The notes under the pieces are model-generated. The model searched no databases and was not told the origin of the DNA. It was given only the letters and a program-made list of their open reading frames with translations. The translations under genes and the position numbers were made by a program. From Companilactobacillus pabuli (GTDB lineage: Bacteria; Bacillota; Bacilli; Lactobacillales; Lactobacillaceae), in contig NZ_CP049366.1 in assembly GCF_014058425.1 (NCBI RefSeq), positions 1,426,001 through 1,490,000 of the forward strand: a stretch of 64,000 nt of DNA. Direction: 5' to 3'. This document shows, in pieces, positions 17,267 through 26,633 of the stretch (the stretch's first letter is position 1; each line of letters opens with the position of its first letter).

Positions 17267-17326
17267 TTGATTTATTAGTCAAAAGAACATAAATTTTGCG
17301 GTAAGAATTTAAATAAAAATTCTTGC
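17267..17326 (+). promoter_or_regulatory. Promoter and 5' hairpin of membrane protein gene 2
   Basis: TTGATT (17267-17272) and TAAATT (17290-17295) are spaced 17 nt. The transcript would start at about 17302, within the inverted repeat GTAAGAATTT (17301-17310) / AAATTCTTGC (17317-17326), which ends just before the AGGAGG. A hairpin here could stabilise the message or modulate translation. Confidence 0.6.
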
Positions 17327-17339
17327 AGGAGGAAATAAT

Positions 17340-18530
17340 ATGACCTATTTACTTTCATTTACCATAATTATGATTTTCTTATTGATTGGTGAATGGGTAT
17401 CAGCTGCCACAAAAGCCTTTGTTCCTTCAATTTTTATTACAGCCGTACTCTTTACCATCGGCTACTGGACAATTCTTCCCAAAAATGTTGTCCCGCAAGC
17501 CTCATACACCACCCAATTCGTTGGTGTTGCCATGTCGCTATTATTAGTTCAAATGGGAACATTAATGAATTTAAAAGAACTATTTAAACAATGGAAAGCT
17601 GTCTGCATCGCTTTACTTGGTGTCGTTGGAACCTTGATTTTGACCTTATCCATCGGTTCACTGCTTTTCAATTGGAAAACGGTTATAGCTGCCGTTCCTC
17701 CATTAACGGGTGGTATTGTTGCCGCCTTATTGATGACCAACGGTTTAAAAGCTGCCGGTATAACTACCCTAGTAGCCTTACCAGTTTCAATGTTCATCAT
17801 GCATTCAATGATTGGTTATCCACTGACATCAGTCCTATTACGAAAAGAAGGTCTTCGATTAACTAAAATCTATCGAAAGCAAAAAGATGATCCAAATTCT
17901 GAAGCCGTCAAAATTGTTCAGCAGCATCAAACTTCAGAAAAACGACAAAAATTATTGATCAATTTGCCTACTAGATACCAAAGTCCAATTTTTATTATCG
18001 CCAGAGTCGCATTAATAGCACTTTTAGCAAATTGGGTTGGAATCTTAACTCATAATGTCATTAACGCCAACGTAATTTGTCTAGTCTTTGGTGTCATAGC
18101 TCATCAAGTGGGATTCTTGGAAACCGATGCCTTAAATAAAGCTAAAGTCTTCAATTGGTTGATGTATGGTTTACTAGCTTACATCTTCTCGCAACTAAGT
18201 TTAACTACTCCACAAATTATCGGAAAAATCATCTTACAAATTGTTGTCTTGATTCTATTAGGGATTTTGGGAATGTTCATTGCCTCATTTATTTTAGCTA
18301 AACCTTTTGGAATGAGTCGTGAAATGGCCTTTGCTTGTTCTTTAACTGCACTATTTGGTTTCCCAGCCGATTTTATTTTGACTACAGAAGTTTGCCACAC
18401 GATTGCACAAAACCCCGATGAAGAAGCATATTTGACAGAAAAGATTCTACCTAAAATGTTAGTTGGTGGCTTTGCGACTGTATCTGTTGCTTCAGTCATC
18501 ATCGCTTCAGTCTTCTTAAAATTACTCTAA
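17340..18530 (+). CDS. Multi-pass membrane protein, probable solute transporter 2
   Basis: A 396-aa paralogue of the gene at 14680, of identical length, with the same intramembrane stretches (VPPLTGGIVAALLMTNG, CSLTALFGFPADFILTTE) and the same central loop (KQKDDPNSEAVK). About 10-11 transmembrane segments. AGGAGGAAATAAT precedes the ATG. It is divergent from amidohydrolase 3. Secondary transport of the amidohydrolase substrate is inferred from the repeated pairing; no family motif I can name confirms it. Confidence 0.8.
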   Translation: MTYLLSFTIIMIFLLIGEWVSAATKAFVPSIFITAVLFTIGYWTILPKNVVPQASYTTQFVGVAMSLLLVQMGTLMNLKELFKQWKAVCIALLGVVGTLILTLSIGSLLFNWKTVIAAVPPLTGGIVAALLMTNGLKAAGITTLVALPVSMFIMHSMIGYPLTSVLLRKEGLRLTKIYRKQKDDPNSEAVKIVQQHQTSEKRQKLLINLPTRYQSPIFIIARVALIALLANWVGILTHNVINANVICLVFGVIAHQVGFLETDALNKAKVFNWLMYGLLAYIFSQLSLTTPQIIGKIILQIVVLILLGILGMFIASFILAKPFGMSREMAFACSLTALFGFPADFILTTEVCHTIAQNPDEEAYLTEKILPKMLVGGFATVSVASVIIASVFLKLL

Positions 18531-18572
18531 AAAAATCCTCCAATTCGATTTTTGAATTGAAGGATTTTTTAT
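18530..18572. terminator. Bidirectional terminator
   Basis: The inverted repeat AAAAAATCCTCCAATTC/GAATTGAAGGATTTTTT lies between the convergent membrane protein gene 2 and murC. Confidence 0.9.
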
Positions 18573-19903
18573 TATTGTTGATTAGGATTTAAAGTACTTA
18601 GCAATTGTTCATAAGCTGTTTCATACTTTTGAACATCACCGGCACCCATGAATATCATTACTGTATTGTGATATTCCAATAATGGTGACATGTCATCAAG
18701 TGTTAGAACATTACCACCCTTATGAATCTTGTTACCGAGATCTTTACTTGTAATATCACCATGTGCTTCACGAATTGAACCAAAGATATTAGTCAAGTAA
18801 ACTTCATCTGCCAAATCTAGTGATTTAGCAAAATCATCCATCAAGGCCAAAGTTCTTGTATAAGTATGTGGTTGGAAGACTGCAATAATCTTCTTATCTG
18901 GATACTTTTGTCTAGCAGCATCAATAGTTGCTTTGATTTCTTGTGGATGGTGAGCGTAGTCATCGATGATAACTTGATCAGCAACTTTCTTTTCGCTGAA
19001 ACGTCTCTTAACTCCACTGAAAGTTTGTAATTCACGGTTAATCAAAGAGTGGTCAAGATTTTCCATATGACCAACACCGATAACGGCTAATGAATTCAAA
19101 ACATTGTGTTCACCAAATAGTGGAACTTGGAAGTTACCAATATTTTCACCATTGATAGAAACATCAAATGATGAACCTTTAACGGTACGTTTGATGTTTG
19201 TGGCACGAATATAATCTGATTCATCTAAACCATAAGTATAAATTGGTGTATCGGCTTTGATTGATTTGGCGTGCTTGTCTTCACCCCAAATGAAAATACC
19301 TTTCTTAGTCTTTCTAGCTTCAGATTCAAAAGCATCAACAACATCATTGATACCACCGAAGAAGTAATCTGGATGGTCAAAGTCAATGTTAGTGATAATT
19401 AAGTAATCTGGTGAGTAAGCTAAGAAATGACGACGATATTCATCAGCTTCGAAAACAAAGAACTTAGCATCTTTGATTCCTTTACCTGTACCATCACCGA
19501 TTAAGTAAGAAGTTTTAGCAATACCACTCAAAGTATGTGCTAACAAACCTGTAGTACTTGTCTTACCGTGAGAACCGGCAATACCGATAGAAGTATAATC
19601 TGAAACTAATTTACCAACTAATTCTGGATATGTAATTACTGGTAAATGCATATCATTAGCTTTTTTAATTTCTACTTGATCATCATTAAAAGCGTTTCCC
19701 TTAACTATTGTCAAACCTTCATGAATGTTTTCTTCATCAAAAGGCAAAATTTTGATTCCTGCTTGTTCAAGACCACGTTGAGTAAATGTATATTTATCAA
19801 TATCTGATCCTTGAACTTCATATCCGAGGTCTTTAAGAATAAGTGCCAAAGCACTCATTCCTGTTCCTTTAATTCCAACAAAATGATAGACTGTATTTTC
19901 CAT
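18572..19903 (-). CDS. murC: UDP-N-acetylmuramate--L-alanine ligase
   Basis: A 443-aa cytoplasmic Mur ligase that adds L-Ala to UDP-MurNAc in peptidoglycan synthesis. The N-terminal UDP-binding motif is [11 protein letters not shown] and the ATP site is [13 protein letters not shown]. The central domain has [10 protein letters not shown]-type residues ([12 protein letters not shown]) and the C-terminal domain has [10 protein letters not shown]. The start at 19903 has AGGAGC upstream; 25 further codons in frame have no such site. It follows ytpR, and the thioredoxin-like gene lies upstream. Confidence 0.96.
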   Translation of the reverse strand: MENTVYHFVGIKGTGMSALALILKDLGYEVQGSDIDKYTFTQRGLEQAGIKILPFDEENIHEGLTIVKGNAFNDDQVEIKKANDMHLPVITYPELVGKLVSDYTSIGIAGSHGKTSTTGLLAHTLSGIAKTSYLIGDGTGKGIKDAKFFVFEADEYRRHFLAYSPDYLIITNIDFDHPDYFFGGINDVVDAFESEARKTKKGIFIWGEDKHAKSIKADTPIYTYGLDESDYIRATNIKRTVKGSSFDVSINGENIGNFQVPLFGEHNVLNSLAVIGVGHMENLDHSLINRELQTFSGVKRRFSEKKVADQVIIDDYAHHPQEIKATIDAARQKYPDKKIIAVFQPHTYTRTLALMDDFAKSLDLADEVYLTNIFGSIREAHGDITSKDLGNKIHKGGNVLTLDDMSPLLEYHNTVMIFMGAGDVQKYETAYEQLLSTLNPNQQ

Positions 19904-19916
19904 AATAGCTCCTAAT

Positions 19917-20549
19917 CTAATCGAACAAATTCTTTGCTGCTTCAAAATCAAATGCTTGTCCGGCTTTACCATCATCAAGCACTAAAATTCCACGTTTTTG
20001 TGGTGCATTAGGAATACCCAATTCTCGAGCAGAACAAATCATTCCAAAACTATCTACACCACGTAATTCACCAGGCCAAATTTCGGCACCAGTAGGCATT
20101 ACGGCACCAGGCAAAGCAACAACAACTAATTGTCCTTGATCAATGTTTGGTGCACCACAAACGATTTGAACTGGCTTATCAAAGCCAACATCAGTTTGAG
20201 TAATGTGCAAATGGTCTGAATCAGGATGTTCTTTGATTGCATCAACATGTCCAATTACAAACTTTGGACTATTGTCAGCTTCCAACTTATCAGAAAAACC
20301 TGCTTGTTCAAGAGCGTCATTTAAGACTGCCACTTGTTGTTCGTCGAGATATACTTGACCGGATTCATTTTGAATTCCGAGTTTTTCTCCGAGACCAAAG
20401 AAGTTAAAACCAATTGCTTGGTCATCTTCTTCGTTAAAAATTCGTACTACATTATCTTTTTGAGTAGTGTTTTGAGTTGCAACATCTTCTTGTGTTTCAA
20501 CGAGCAAAACATCCCCTAAAACATCTGGATTATAAAAGCTTAATAGCAA
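19917..20549 (-). CDS. ytpR: YtpR-family tRNA-binding domain protein
   Basis: A 210-aa cytoplasmic protein. The N-terminal domain (about 1-90) is of unknown role, and the C-terminal EMAP-II/Arc1p-like tRNA-binding OB fold (about 95-205) contains [20 protein letters not shown] and [17 protein letters not shown]. It is the stand-alone relative of the tRNA-binding domain of PheT and MetG. The start is a TTG at 20549, seven nt after GAGGG, giving the usual family N-terminus (YNPDVLGD). It is probably co-transcribed with murC. Confidence 0.88.
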   Translation of the reverse strand: MLLSFYNPDVLGDVLLVETQEDVATQNTTQKDNVVRIFNEEDDQAIGFNFFGLGEKLGIQNESGQVYLDEQQVAVLNDALEQAGFSDKLEADNSPKFVIGHVDAIKEHPDSDHLHITQTDVGFDKPVQIVCGAPNIDQGQLVVVALPGAVMPTGAEIWPGELRGVDSFGMICSARELGIPNAPQKRGILVLDDGKAGQAFDFEAAKNLFD

Positions 20550-20571
20550 GTTTTTTCCCTCACTTGATTAA

Positions 20572-20898
20572 TTATTTGTTAACTACACTGTTAATAAAGG
20601 TCTCAACTTCTTCTTTAGTTTTTCGATCTTTATTTACTAGTCTACCAATTTCTTTGCCATTTTCAATAATAACAAAGCTAGGAATGCCCATAATTCCTAA
20701 TTCTTGAGCAATTTCCATGTTATTATCACGGTTGAAACTGATCCAATCAAAATCTGAGTACTCTTTTTCTAGTTCTGGAAGCTTTGGTTCGATAAATTTG
20801 CAATCTGGGCACCAGTCAGCGTGGAAAAATAAGATATACTTACCTTCCTTAGTTACTTCGTGCCAATCTTTTACACCATAGTCTTCAAATGTTTTCAT
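20572..20898 (-). CDS. Thioredoxin-like protein
   Basis: A 108-aa thioredoxin fold protein with the redox motif WCPDC after FFHAD and the cis-proline loop GIPSFV. Bacillus YtpP is a likely relative and has the same neighbourhood (ytpP-ytpQ-ytpR). It is predicted to be a cytoplasmic thiol oxidoreductase. I start at the ATG at 20898 because GAGGTG lies six nt upstream; the GTG at 20907 is part of that ribosome binding site. Confidence 0.88.
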   Translation of the reverse strand: MKTFEDYGVKDWHEVTKEGKYILFFHADWCPDCKFIEPKLPELEKEYSDFDWISFNRDNNMEIAQELGIMGIPSFVIIENGKEIGRLVNKDRKTKEEVETFINSVVNK

Positions 20899-21021
20899 GT
20901 TATTCACCTCATAAATAAGATACTTTTTATTTGTTAAACGGTCAATTAAGTGCTCTTACGCTCAAGAATGATATATAATAGTGGTAATATATCAGTAAAT
21001 CGAAATCAAGGAGTGATTTTT

Positions 21022-21336
21022 ATGAGTAAAAAAGGTATCGGTTCATTAATCGTTGCTGGTACTGTACTAGCTGCCGGAGCAGCCGCAACAGTCTTAGTAA
21101 AACACCATCTAGATAGCGAGAAAATTATTGACAAAGTTAAGTCCGTTTTGGGCGAAGATAGTAAAGTCATCGGTTCATGGGTCGAACCATTCTACCAAAG
21201 AGTAGATGTTAATGGTCGTGCTACTTGGGGAATCGTTGGTGGCGTAACCACAATGGATGACTTTGATGTTGCCCAATATCACTTCATTGCTGATGCTCTA
21301 ACCGGCGAATTGCTTAACATCAAAAAAGTACAATAA
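21022..21336 (+). CDS. Small membrane-anchored protein, PepSY-like C-terminus
   Basis: A 104-aa protein with an N-terminal transmembrane segment (about 7-27: SLIVAGTVLAAGAAATVLV), a basic linker, and a soluble C-terminal part ending in YHFIADALTGELLNIKKV, which resembles the strand-turn end of PepSY-type domains. No catalytic motif. The start at 21022 has AAGGAG upstream; a longer frame back to 20950 would remove the hydrophobic N-terminus from its position. Divergent from the thioredoxin gene. Function unknown. Confidence 0.75.
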   Translation: MSKKGIGSLIVAGTVLAAGAAATVLVKHHLDSEKIIDKVKSVLGEDSKVIGSWVEPFYQRVDVNGRATWGIVGGVTTMDDFDVAQYHFIADALTGELLNIKKVQ

Positions 21337-21358
21337 ATTAAATTAATAAAACTAAACT

Positions 21359-22000
21359 TTAGAAATGGGCTTTCAGGTAATTGATCCTGAAGCCTTTTTT
21401 TGAGAACTTTTCTTCATATTCAGTTTCAATATTGTTTTGATTGAGTGCTTCATCATTGTGAAGGTCTAATGAGATTTCATCAAATTTCATCCCATAGTTA
21501 TTCATACTGATCAAAGAATACTCGAACAAGCCTTGATTATCAGTCTTAAATCGCAAGTTACCTTCATCTTTTAAAATATATTGATATTGTTTCAAGAATG
21601 ACTTATAAGTTAATCGACGCTTTTCATGACGAGTCTTTGGCCATGGATCAGAGAAGTTTAAGTAAATGCCTGATATTTCATCTTCAGCAAAGTATTCTGA
21701 TAGATCAGCACCATTAGCTAACAACAATTGCAAGTTGGGTAATTTTAACTCAACTTGCTTTTTTAGTAGCAAGGCAATGGCACCTTCTTGAACCTCCATT
21801 CCAATATAGTTATTTTGAGGGTTTTGCTTAGCCAATTCAGTAATGAATCTTCCCTTACCGGAACCTACTTCGATAAACAAAGGTTGTTCTTTTTCAAAAC
21901 GAGATTGCCATTTGCCAGGCATATTTTCCGGCTGAATGGAAATTAGGTCTAAGTTGTCATTGATCATATCCTTAGCCCAAGGTTTGTTTCTTAAACGCAT
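21359..22000 (-). CDS. trmB: tRNA (guanine-N7-)-methyltransferase
   Basis: A 213-aa SAM-dependent enzyme that makes m7G46 in tRNAs. The typical N-terminus is MRLRNKPWA, the SAM loop [15 protein letters not shown], and the family motif [16 protein letters not shown]. Normal length. Downstream of and close to ecsB (14 nt), so likely in the ecsAB transcript. Confidence 0.96.
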   Translation of the reverse strand: MRLRNKPWAKDMINDNLDLISIQPENMPGKWQSRFEKEQPLFIEVGSGKGRFITELAKQNPQNNYIGMEVQEGAIALLLKKQVELKLPNLQLLLANGADLSEYFAEDEISGIYLNFSDPWPKTRHEKRRLTYKSFLKQYQYILKDEGNLRFKTDNQGLFEYSLISMNNYGMKFDEISLDLHNDEALNQNNIETEYEEKFSKKGFRINYLKAHF

Positions 22001-22014
22001 AAATAATTACTCCA

Positions 22015-23232
22015 TTAATCTAAATATTTTTTTAATTGTCTTGGCATGTAGAAATAGTTGACGAAGAACAAGACTGCTAAACCAGCCACGATGATAATCA
22101 AACTATTGATACTGAACCCAAACTTATATAATACTGCTAATGCACTGATAATCCATTGAATCAATAAAATAAACGTGCTCAATTTAGTAAAATCATTGAT
22201 TTTAGTCTTACCACTGATAGGATAAAGCCGTTGCATAAGGTTTTGCATAACTTCCTTAAAGTAAGGTTTCAACTGGAACCCAACTAGGTAAATAAATAAC
22301 ATTTCTACTACTAATGAGATATAGAAGTTATCAATCAAAGCCAACATAATAGCTTGAATAATCGTTAAACGCAAGAATAATCCAATATACTCGTTATTTC
22401 TAACAAAACCTCTAGCAAACAAGTACAAATAAGTATTGCTACTAATTGGTTTAATTGATTTATATAAACCATCTAACCACTTGCGACGTTTAATTTTACT
22501 ATTAACACCAGGTACATCAGTGAACAAGTTATAGAAACGCTTGATACGAAACATTCGTTGATTTTCAGTTTCAATTGCATATTTCCATTGCAGCTGTCCA
22601 CTAGTCTCAAGTGTTTTTGTACGAGCATTCAAATAAAGGTAAAAGACTACTCCTACAATAATCATCAACCAACTGAAGAAATAGGTCGAAATTATTAATG
22701 ACACTAATAACAACAAATTAGAAACTAAACGCATACTTGTATTGCCAAATTTAGCTTGGCCATATAATTCCATCAAGTTGACATTCAAAAATCCTAATTT
22801 ATAAATTATTAAACCAATGGCTACAACGACAATATCTAAGACTTTCATCCCACCTGCACGAGAGGCAAATGCTGACAATAAGAAATTGACCAATACTAAA
22901 GTTACGATTGGTACAAAAACACTGTAATTCTTTGCTGCTTTAAAGTATTTATAAAATTCTTTTTCTTTAACTAGCAAGAAAGTACTATCTGGGTCTTCCA
23001 ATAAGGTAGCAATACCACCTACTTGAACTGCTAAAAATAGCAAAACAATCACAATTGGTTTACCCAAAATAATTGGTCCACTGATAGTCCCTAATAAATT
23101 AGAATACCAAAAGCCTAAGGCCCCTATCAAAACGATAAAAGCTAACACAAAATTATCGTTAAAAATCAATCTGAGATACTTGAATTGATTAAGTTGATGT
23201 CTTCTTAATCTTTCATTCCAAAGTTTTAACAT
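22015..23232 (-). CDS. ecsB: ABC transporter permease EcsB
   Basis: A 405-aa integral membrane protein with about 10 hydrophobic segments in pairs. It is the permease partner of EcsA; in Bacillus, Ecs affects protein secretion, sigma factor cleavage and competence. It shares one base with the ecsA stop, and the hit and prsA genes lie beyond, which is the conserved Firmicute neighbourhood. Transported substrate unknown. Confidence 0.9.
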   Translation of the reverse strand: MLKLWNERLRRHQLNQFKYLRLIFNDNFVLAFIVLIGALGFWYSNLLGTISGPIILGKPIVIVLLFLAVQVGGIATLLEDPDSTFLLVKEKEFYKYFKAAKNYSVFVPIVTLVLVNFLLSAFASRAGGMKVLDIVVVAIGLIIYKLGFLNVNLMELYGQAKFGNTSMRLVSNLLLLVSLIISTYFFSWLMIIVGVVFYLYLNARTKTLETSGQLQWKYAIETENQRMFRIKRFYNLFTDVPGVNSKIKRRKWLDGLYKSIKPISSNTYLYLFARGFVRNNEYIGLFLRLTIIQAIMLALIDNFYISLVVEMLFIYLVGFQLKPYFKEVMQNLMQRLYPISGKTKINDFTKLSTFILLIQWIISALAVLYKFGFSINSLIIIVAGLAVLFFVNYFYMPRQLKKYLD

Positions 23233-23966
23233 TAGAGATCCTCATTTGACATCTTGAGATAAATATCATCAAGATTAGAATCTTTTTGCATGTTGAATTT
23301 AGCCTTCAATTGATCCAAAGTACCATCAGCACGCACTTGTCCGTGATTGATCAAGACGAACTTATCAGCATGGTTTTGCACAGTAGCTAACACGTGAGTT
23401 GACATCAAAACTGAGCATCCTGCTTTTTTCTTAACTTCAACAATATTTAATAAATCATTGACTGCCAACGGATCAAGTCCTGTAAATGGTTCGTCAATGA
23501 TAAATAAACTAGCATCGGTCATAAAGGCACAAACAATCATAACCTTTTGCTTCATACCTTTAGAGAAATTCTGTGGGAACCAATCCAGTTTGTTGTCCAA
23601 ACGAAATGTTTTTAACAACTTATTCGCATTTTCCCACGTTTTATCTCGATCAAGGTCATAGGCCATTATCGTTAAATCGATATGCTCTCTTAGAGTCAAT
23701 TCAGGATAAAGAATTGGCATTTCCGGCACATAGGCAATCTTTTTACGATACTTTTCTACATCATCATGCAGACTAATACCATCAATCAAAATTTGTCCAC
23801 CACGTGGATTCAATAAGCCGATGATATGTTTGATAGTTGTTGATTTACCAGCACCATTCAAACCAATCAAGCCGACGACCTGACCACTTTCAACTGTGAA
23901 GGTTTCTTTTTTCAATACTGATACTTGACCGTACCCTCCGGTCAGTTCTTTTACTTCTAAAGTCAT
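23232..23966 (-). CDS. ecsA: ABC transporter ATP-binding protein EcsA
   Basis: A 244-aa ABC ATPase. Walker A GLNGAGKST (about 34-42), the Q-loop region AYVPEMPILYPELT, a signature-like NFSKGMKQKVM in place of LSGGQ, Walker B LFIIDEPFTGLD and the H-loop STHVL. AGGTGG lies before the ATG. First gene of ecsA-ecsB-trmB, divergent from hit. Confidence 0.94.
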   Translation of the reverse strand: MTLEVKELTGGYGQVSVLKKETFTVESGQVVGLIGLNGAGKSTTIKHIIGLLNPRGGQILIDGISLHDDVEKYRKKIAYVPEMPILYPELTLREHIDLTIMAYDLDRDKTWENANKLLKTFRLDNKLDWFPQNFSKGMKQKVMIVCAFMTDASLFIIDEPFTGLDPLAVNDLLNIVEVKKKAGCSVLMSTHVLATVQNHADKFVLINHGQVRADGTLDQLKAKFNMQKDSNLDDIYLKMSNEDL

Positions 23967-24056
23967 GGATTAAACCACCTGTTATCTGTTTTTAATATGT
24001 GTATTATGATAGCATTATAGTAAATCTAATGCTGTTTTTTGAAAGGAGATTTTTAC

Positions 24057-24485
24057 ATGGATGATTGCGTCTTTTGCAAAATAATTAACGGAGATATTCC
24101 TAGTACAACAATCTACGAGGATGATGATATCAAGGCTTTCTTTGACATTTCTCAAGTAACGCCTGGTCACACGCTCGTAGTTCCTAAAAAACATGTCAAA
24201 GACATTTTTGCCTATGACGAAGATTTGGCAGAACGTGTTTTCAAGAAGATTCCTATGATTGCTCGTGCCATCAAGGCTTCTAACCCTAAGATCATTGGGA
24301 TGAACATTTGTCAAAATAATGGTGAGATTGCTTATCAAAGCGTTATGCACTCACACATCCATTTGGTACCTCGTTATTCTAAAGATGATGACTTCTCAAT
24401 GCATTGGGGAGACAACACTGGTTTAGCAAGTAATGAAGAACTCCAAAAGCGTGCTGACAATATCAAACAACACTTGGAGGCTTAA
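24057..24485 (+). CDS. hit: HIT family hydrolase
   Basis: A 142-aa histidine-triad nucleotide-binding protein with an N-terminal zinc-type pair (CVFCK) and the active-site triad HSHIHLV (HxHxHxx). It likely hydrolyses adenosine phosphoramidates or Ap4A-like substrates. The start is the ATG at 24057 with AAAGGAG upstream; an in-frame TTG at 24039 lies before that site. Next to ecsAB, as in Bacillus. Confidence 0.95.
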   Translation: MDDCVFCKIINGDIPSTTIYEDDDIKAFFDISQVTPGHTLVVPKKHVKDIFAYDEDLAERVFKKIPMIARAIKASNPKIIGMNICQNNGEIAYQSVMHSHIHLVPRYSKDDDFSMHWGDNTGLASNEELQKRADNIKQHLEA

Positions 24486-24487
24486 TA

Positions 24488-24781
24488 ATGAAATTCTTTA
24501 CAGGATTTGTGATTGGAACTGTTTCAGGAATTGCTCTTGAACTATTTCAATCAAAAGACGCCACACCTAGTGTTAATGATACCAAGATATTTAAGAATAT
24601 AAAAGATTTTAAAGATATATTAGCTGATTTACAGAAAAATGCTGCTGTGGTACCAGAAGTAATGTCTGGAATTCAAAAAGATATTGCCGACTACTCTACT
24701 AGCATCAAACCTGATGTAGACGAATTGCAAAGTTCAATCGCCGAAATGAAAGAAAATCTGGCTAGTTTCAAGCAAAATTAG
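24488..24781 (+). CDS. Small YtxH-like protein of unknown function
   Basis: A 97-aa protein with a short hydrophobic N-terminus (FFTGFVIGTVSGIALELF) and a helical, charged remainder with heptad-like spacing (FKDILADLQKNAAVVPEVM). Resembles YtxH-type envelope proteins in size and layout only. It starts two nt after hit with GGAGG overlapping the hit end, so it is translationally linked to hit. Confidence 0.7.
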   Translation: MKFFTGFVIGTVSGIALELFQSKDATPSVNDTKIFKNIKDFKDILADLQKNAAVVPEVMSGIQKDIADYSTSIKPDVDELQSSIAEMKENLASFKQN

Positions 24782-24887
24782 CCTAAATTATGAATTTTTT
24801 GTGATTTTTTCAATAAATGACAAACTATTCCTGATGTTTTATGGTAGTCTTTTCAATTGTAGACATATTAATTAAGGATGTGTAAAG

Positions 24888-25787
24888 ATGAATAAACGTT
24901 TAACTAAATGGATCTTAGCTATTGCTGGTCTATTTATGATAACAGTTGTTGCTGGATGTTCTGGTAACAAGACTGTTGCTACTCTTAAGGGTGGAAGAAT
25001 TACCCAAGAAGAATACTACAAGGAAATGAAGAGTTCTTCATCAGGTAAACAAACTCTCCAAACTATGATCATCACTAAAGCTCTTGAAGATCAATATGGT
25101 AAGGATGTTTCCACAAAACAAGTTAACAAAGAATATAACAAGTACAAGAGTCAATATGGTTCATCATTCAGCTCTATTCTTCAACAAAATGGTATGACAA
25201 CTGCCCAATTCAAGAAGAATATTCGTACTAACCTTCTTACAAAAGTTGCTTTGAAGAAGAATAAGAAAGTTACAAACAAGGATCTTAAGAAGGAATGGAA
25301 GAGTTACCAACCTAAGATTCAAGTTGCTCAAATCCTAGTAAGTAAGAAAGCTACTGCTCAAGAAGTTATTACAAAACTTCAAAACGGCGAAGATTTCTCA
25401 AAACTTGCTAAAGAATACTCAACTGATTCAGCTACAAAGAACAAGGGTGGTAAGTTAGCTGCCTTCGATAACGATAGTACAAGTGTTGATACTGACTTTA
25501 AGACAGCCGCATACAAGCTAGACAAGGTCGGCGATTACACAGATACACCAGTTAAAACAAGTTATGGTTACAGTGTTATCAAACTTCTTAAGAAACCTGC
25601 TAAGGGTAAGATGAGTGATCACACTGCAGAACTTAAATCTAAAATCTATGCTTCATGGCTACAAGATTCAACTGTTATGCAAAAAGTTGTTTCAAAGGTC
25701 TTGAAGAAGGCTGATGTTTCTATTAAAGATAGTGATTTGAAGGATGTTCTTTCAGGATATGTTTCATCATCATCTTCTAAGAAATAA
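24888..25787 (+). CDS. prsA: Foldase lipoprotein PrsA
   Basis: A 299-aa extracytoplasmic peptidyl-prolyl isomerase that helps secreted proteins fold outside the membrane. A signal peptide with lipobox VVAGC (lipid-anchored Cys24) is followed by a SurA-like N-terminal domain, a parvulin domain (about 145-232: [40 protein letters not shown]) and a Ser/Lys-rich tail. Many AAG and ATC codons suggest high expression. The order ecs-hit-prsA is conserved in Firmicutes. Confidence 0.95.
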   Translation: MNKRLTKWILAIAGLFMITVVAGCSGNKTVATLKGGRITQEEYYKEMKSSSSGKQTLQTMIITKALEDQYGKDVSTKQVNKEYNKYKSQYGSSFSSILQQNGMTTAQFKKNIRTNLLTKVALKKNKKVTNKDLKKEWKSYQPKIQVAQILVSKKATAQEVITKLQNGEDFSKLAKEYSTDSATKNKGGKLAAFDNDSTSVDTDFKTAAYKLDKVGDYTDTPVKTSYGYSVIKLLKKPAKGKMSDHTAELKSKIYASWLQDSTVMQKVVSKVLKKADVSIKDSDLKDVLSGYVSSSSSKK

Positions 25788-25791
25788 TAGA

Positions 25792-25831
25792 TAAAAAAAT
25801 AACGTTGAATTTCTTCAGCGTTATTTTTTTT
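25792..25831 (+). terminator. prsA terminator
   Basis: The stem AAAATAACGTTGAA/TTCAGCGTTATTTT is followed by an eight-T run. Confidence 0.88.
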
Positions 25832-25848
25832 GCAATATTTTTTTATTT

Positions 25849-25998
25849 TTATTCATAACTAGGAACAAAATGTTTTCTGAACTTTAATCTAAATTTATTT
25901 ATTTTCATAATAAATTCTTCTCTTAAAACCTGACCTAGCATAGGAAGTTTAGTTTCTTTAACTTTAATATCCAAGTTGTCTACTTTTCTATATGTCAT
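25849..25998 (-). CDS. Possible 49-aa basic protein (weak)
   Basis: An ATG-TAA frame on the minus strand coding a Lys/Arg-rich 49-aa peptide (starts MTYRKVDNLDIKVKE, ends HFVPSYE) in the 324-base gap between prsA and the stress protein gene. The start overlaps the perfect palindrome GTCATT-gtaat-AATGAC and has no convincing ribosome binding site, so it may be a remnant or chance frame. The rest of the gap holds only the prsA terminator and the usp promoter region. Confidence 0.25.
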   Translation of the reverse strand: MTYRKVDNLDIKVKETKLPMLGQVLREEFIMKINKFRLKFRKHFVPSYE

Positions 25999-26111
25999 TA
26001 TTACAATGACATACTAGCTATCCTCTTGTAACCTAACGTATTTTATGCTTGTCATATCAACGTTTTCAGGTATTATATGAATTGTAAGACGTTTTTAAAA
26101 GGAGGATGTTT

Positions 26112-26573
26112 ATGGATTATCAAGAATTCAATGAACCATTGGTATACCGTCGTATCCTTTTAACAGTTGATGAGGATGACAATGAATCTACCATAAAAGC
26201 TTTTCGTTTTGCCACTACTATGGCACATGACTACGATGCACGTTTAGGTATCGTTTCCGTGCTAGAAAGTGATGATATTAATATTTTTGATTCACTAACT
26301 CCCGCAAAGTTAAAAGAAAAACGTAATGAATTACAAGCTGTTGTTGATAATTACGTCAAGATGGCTGAAAATTTAGGTTTAAAAAAAGTTGATCCATTAG
26401 TTTATGATGAGGGCGACGTTGACGATGTAATCGTTGATCGTGCAATTCCTGACTTTAAACCCGATTTGATTGTCACTGGTGCTGATACTGCTTTGCCACA
26501 CTCTAAAATCACCGCTACAATCGGACCTCGTTTAGCGAAAAAAGCCCCGGTTTCAGTAATCGTTGTCAGATAA
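26112..26573 (+). CDS. Universal stress protein family protein
   Basis: A 153-aa UspA-fold protein: beta-strand YRRILLTVDEDD, a long helix, SVLESDD, and a C-terminal strand PDLIVTGAD...KAPVSVIVVR. The canonical ATP-binding glycine motif (G-2x-G-9x-G) is not clearly kept, so it may be of the non-ATP-binding class. The ATG at 26112 has GGAGG at 26101-26105; an ATG at 26106 overlaps that site. Monocistronic. Role in stress tolerance is inferred from the family. Confidence 0.88.
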   Translation: MDYQEFNEPLVYRRILLTVDEDDNESTIKAFRFATTMAHDYDARLGIVSVLESDDINIFDSLTPAKLKEKRNELQAVVDNYVKMAENLGLKKVDPLVYDEGDVDDVIVDRAIPDFKPDLIVTGADTALPHSKITATIGPRLAKKAPVSVIVVR

Positions 26574-26576
26574 AAT

Positions 26577-26633
26577 TAAAAAATCCTCGTTGAAATGCGG
26601 TACAAAACTACATTTTAACGAGGATTATTTTTT
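26577..26633. terminator. Bidirectional terminator
   Basis: The inverted repeat AAATCCTCGTTGAAATG/CATTTTAACGAGGATT has flanking A and T runs, between the convergent stress protein gene and yhaM. Confidence 0.88.

Noticed and set aside
12046-18530. Amidohydrolase cluster considered as a histidine (hut) utilisation locus
   Set aside because: Although the enzymes resemble imidazolonepropionase, there is no hutH, hutU or hutG and three enzyme copies are present.
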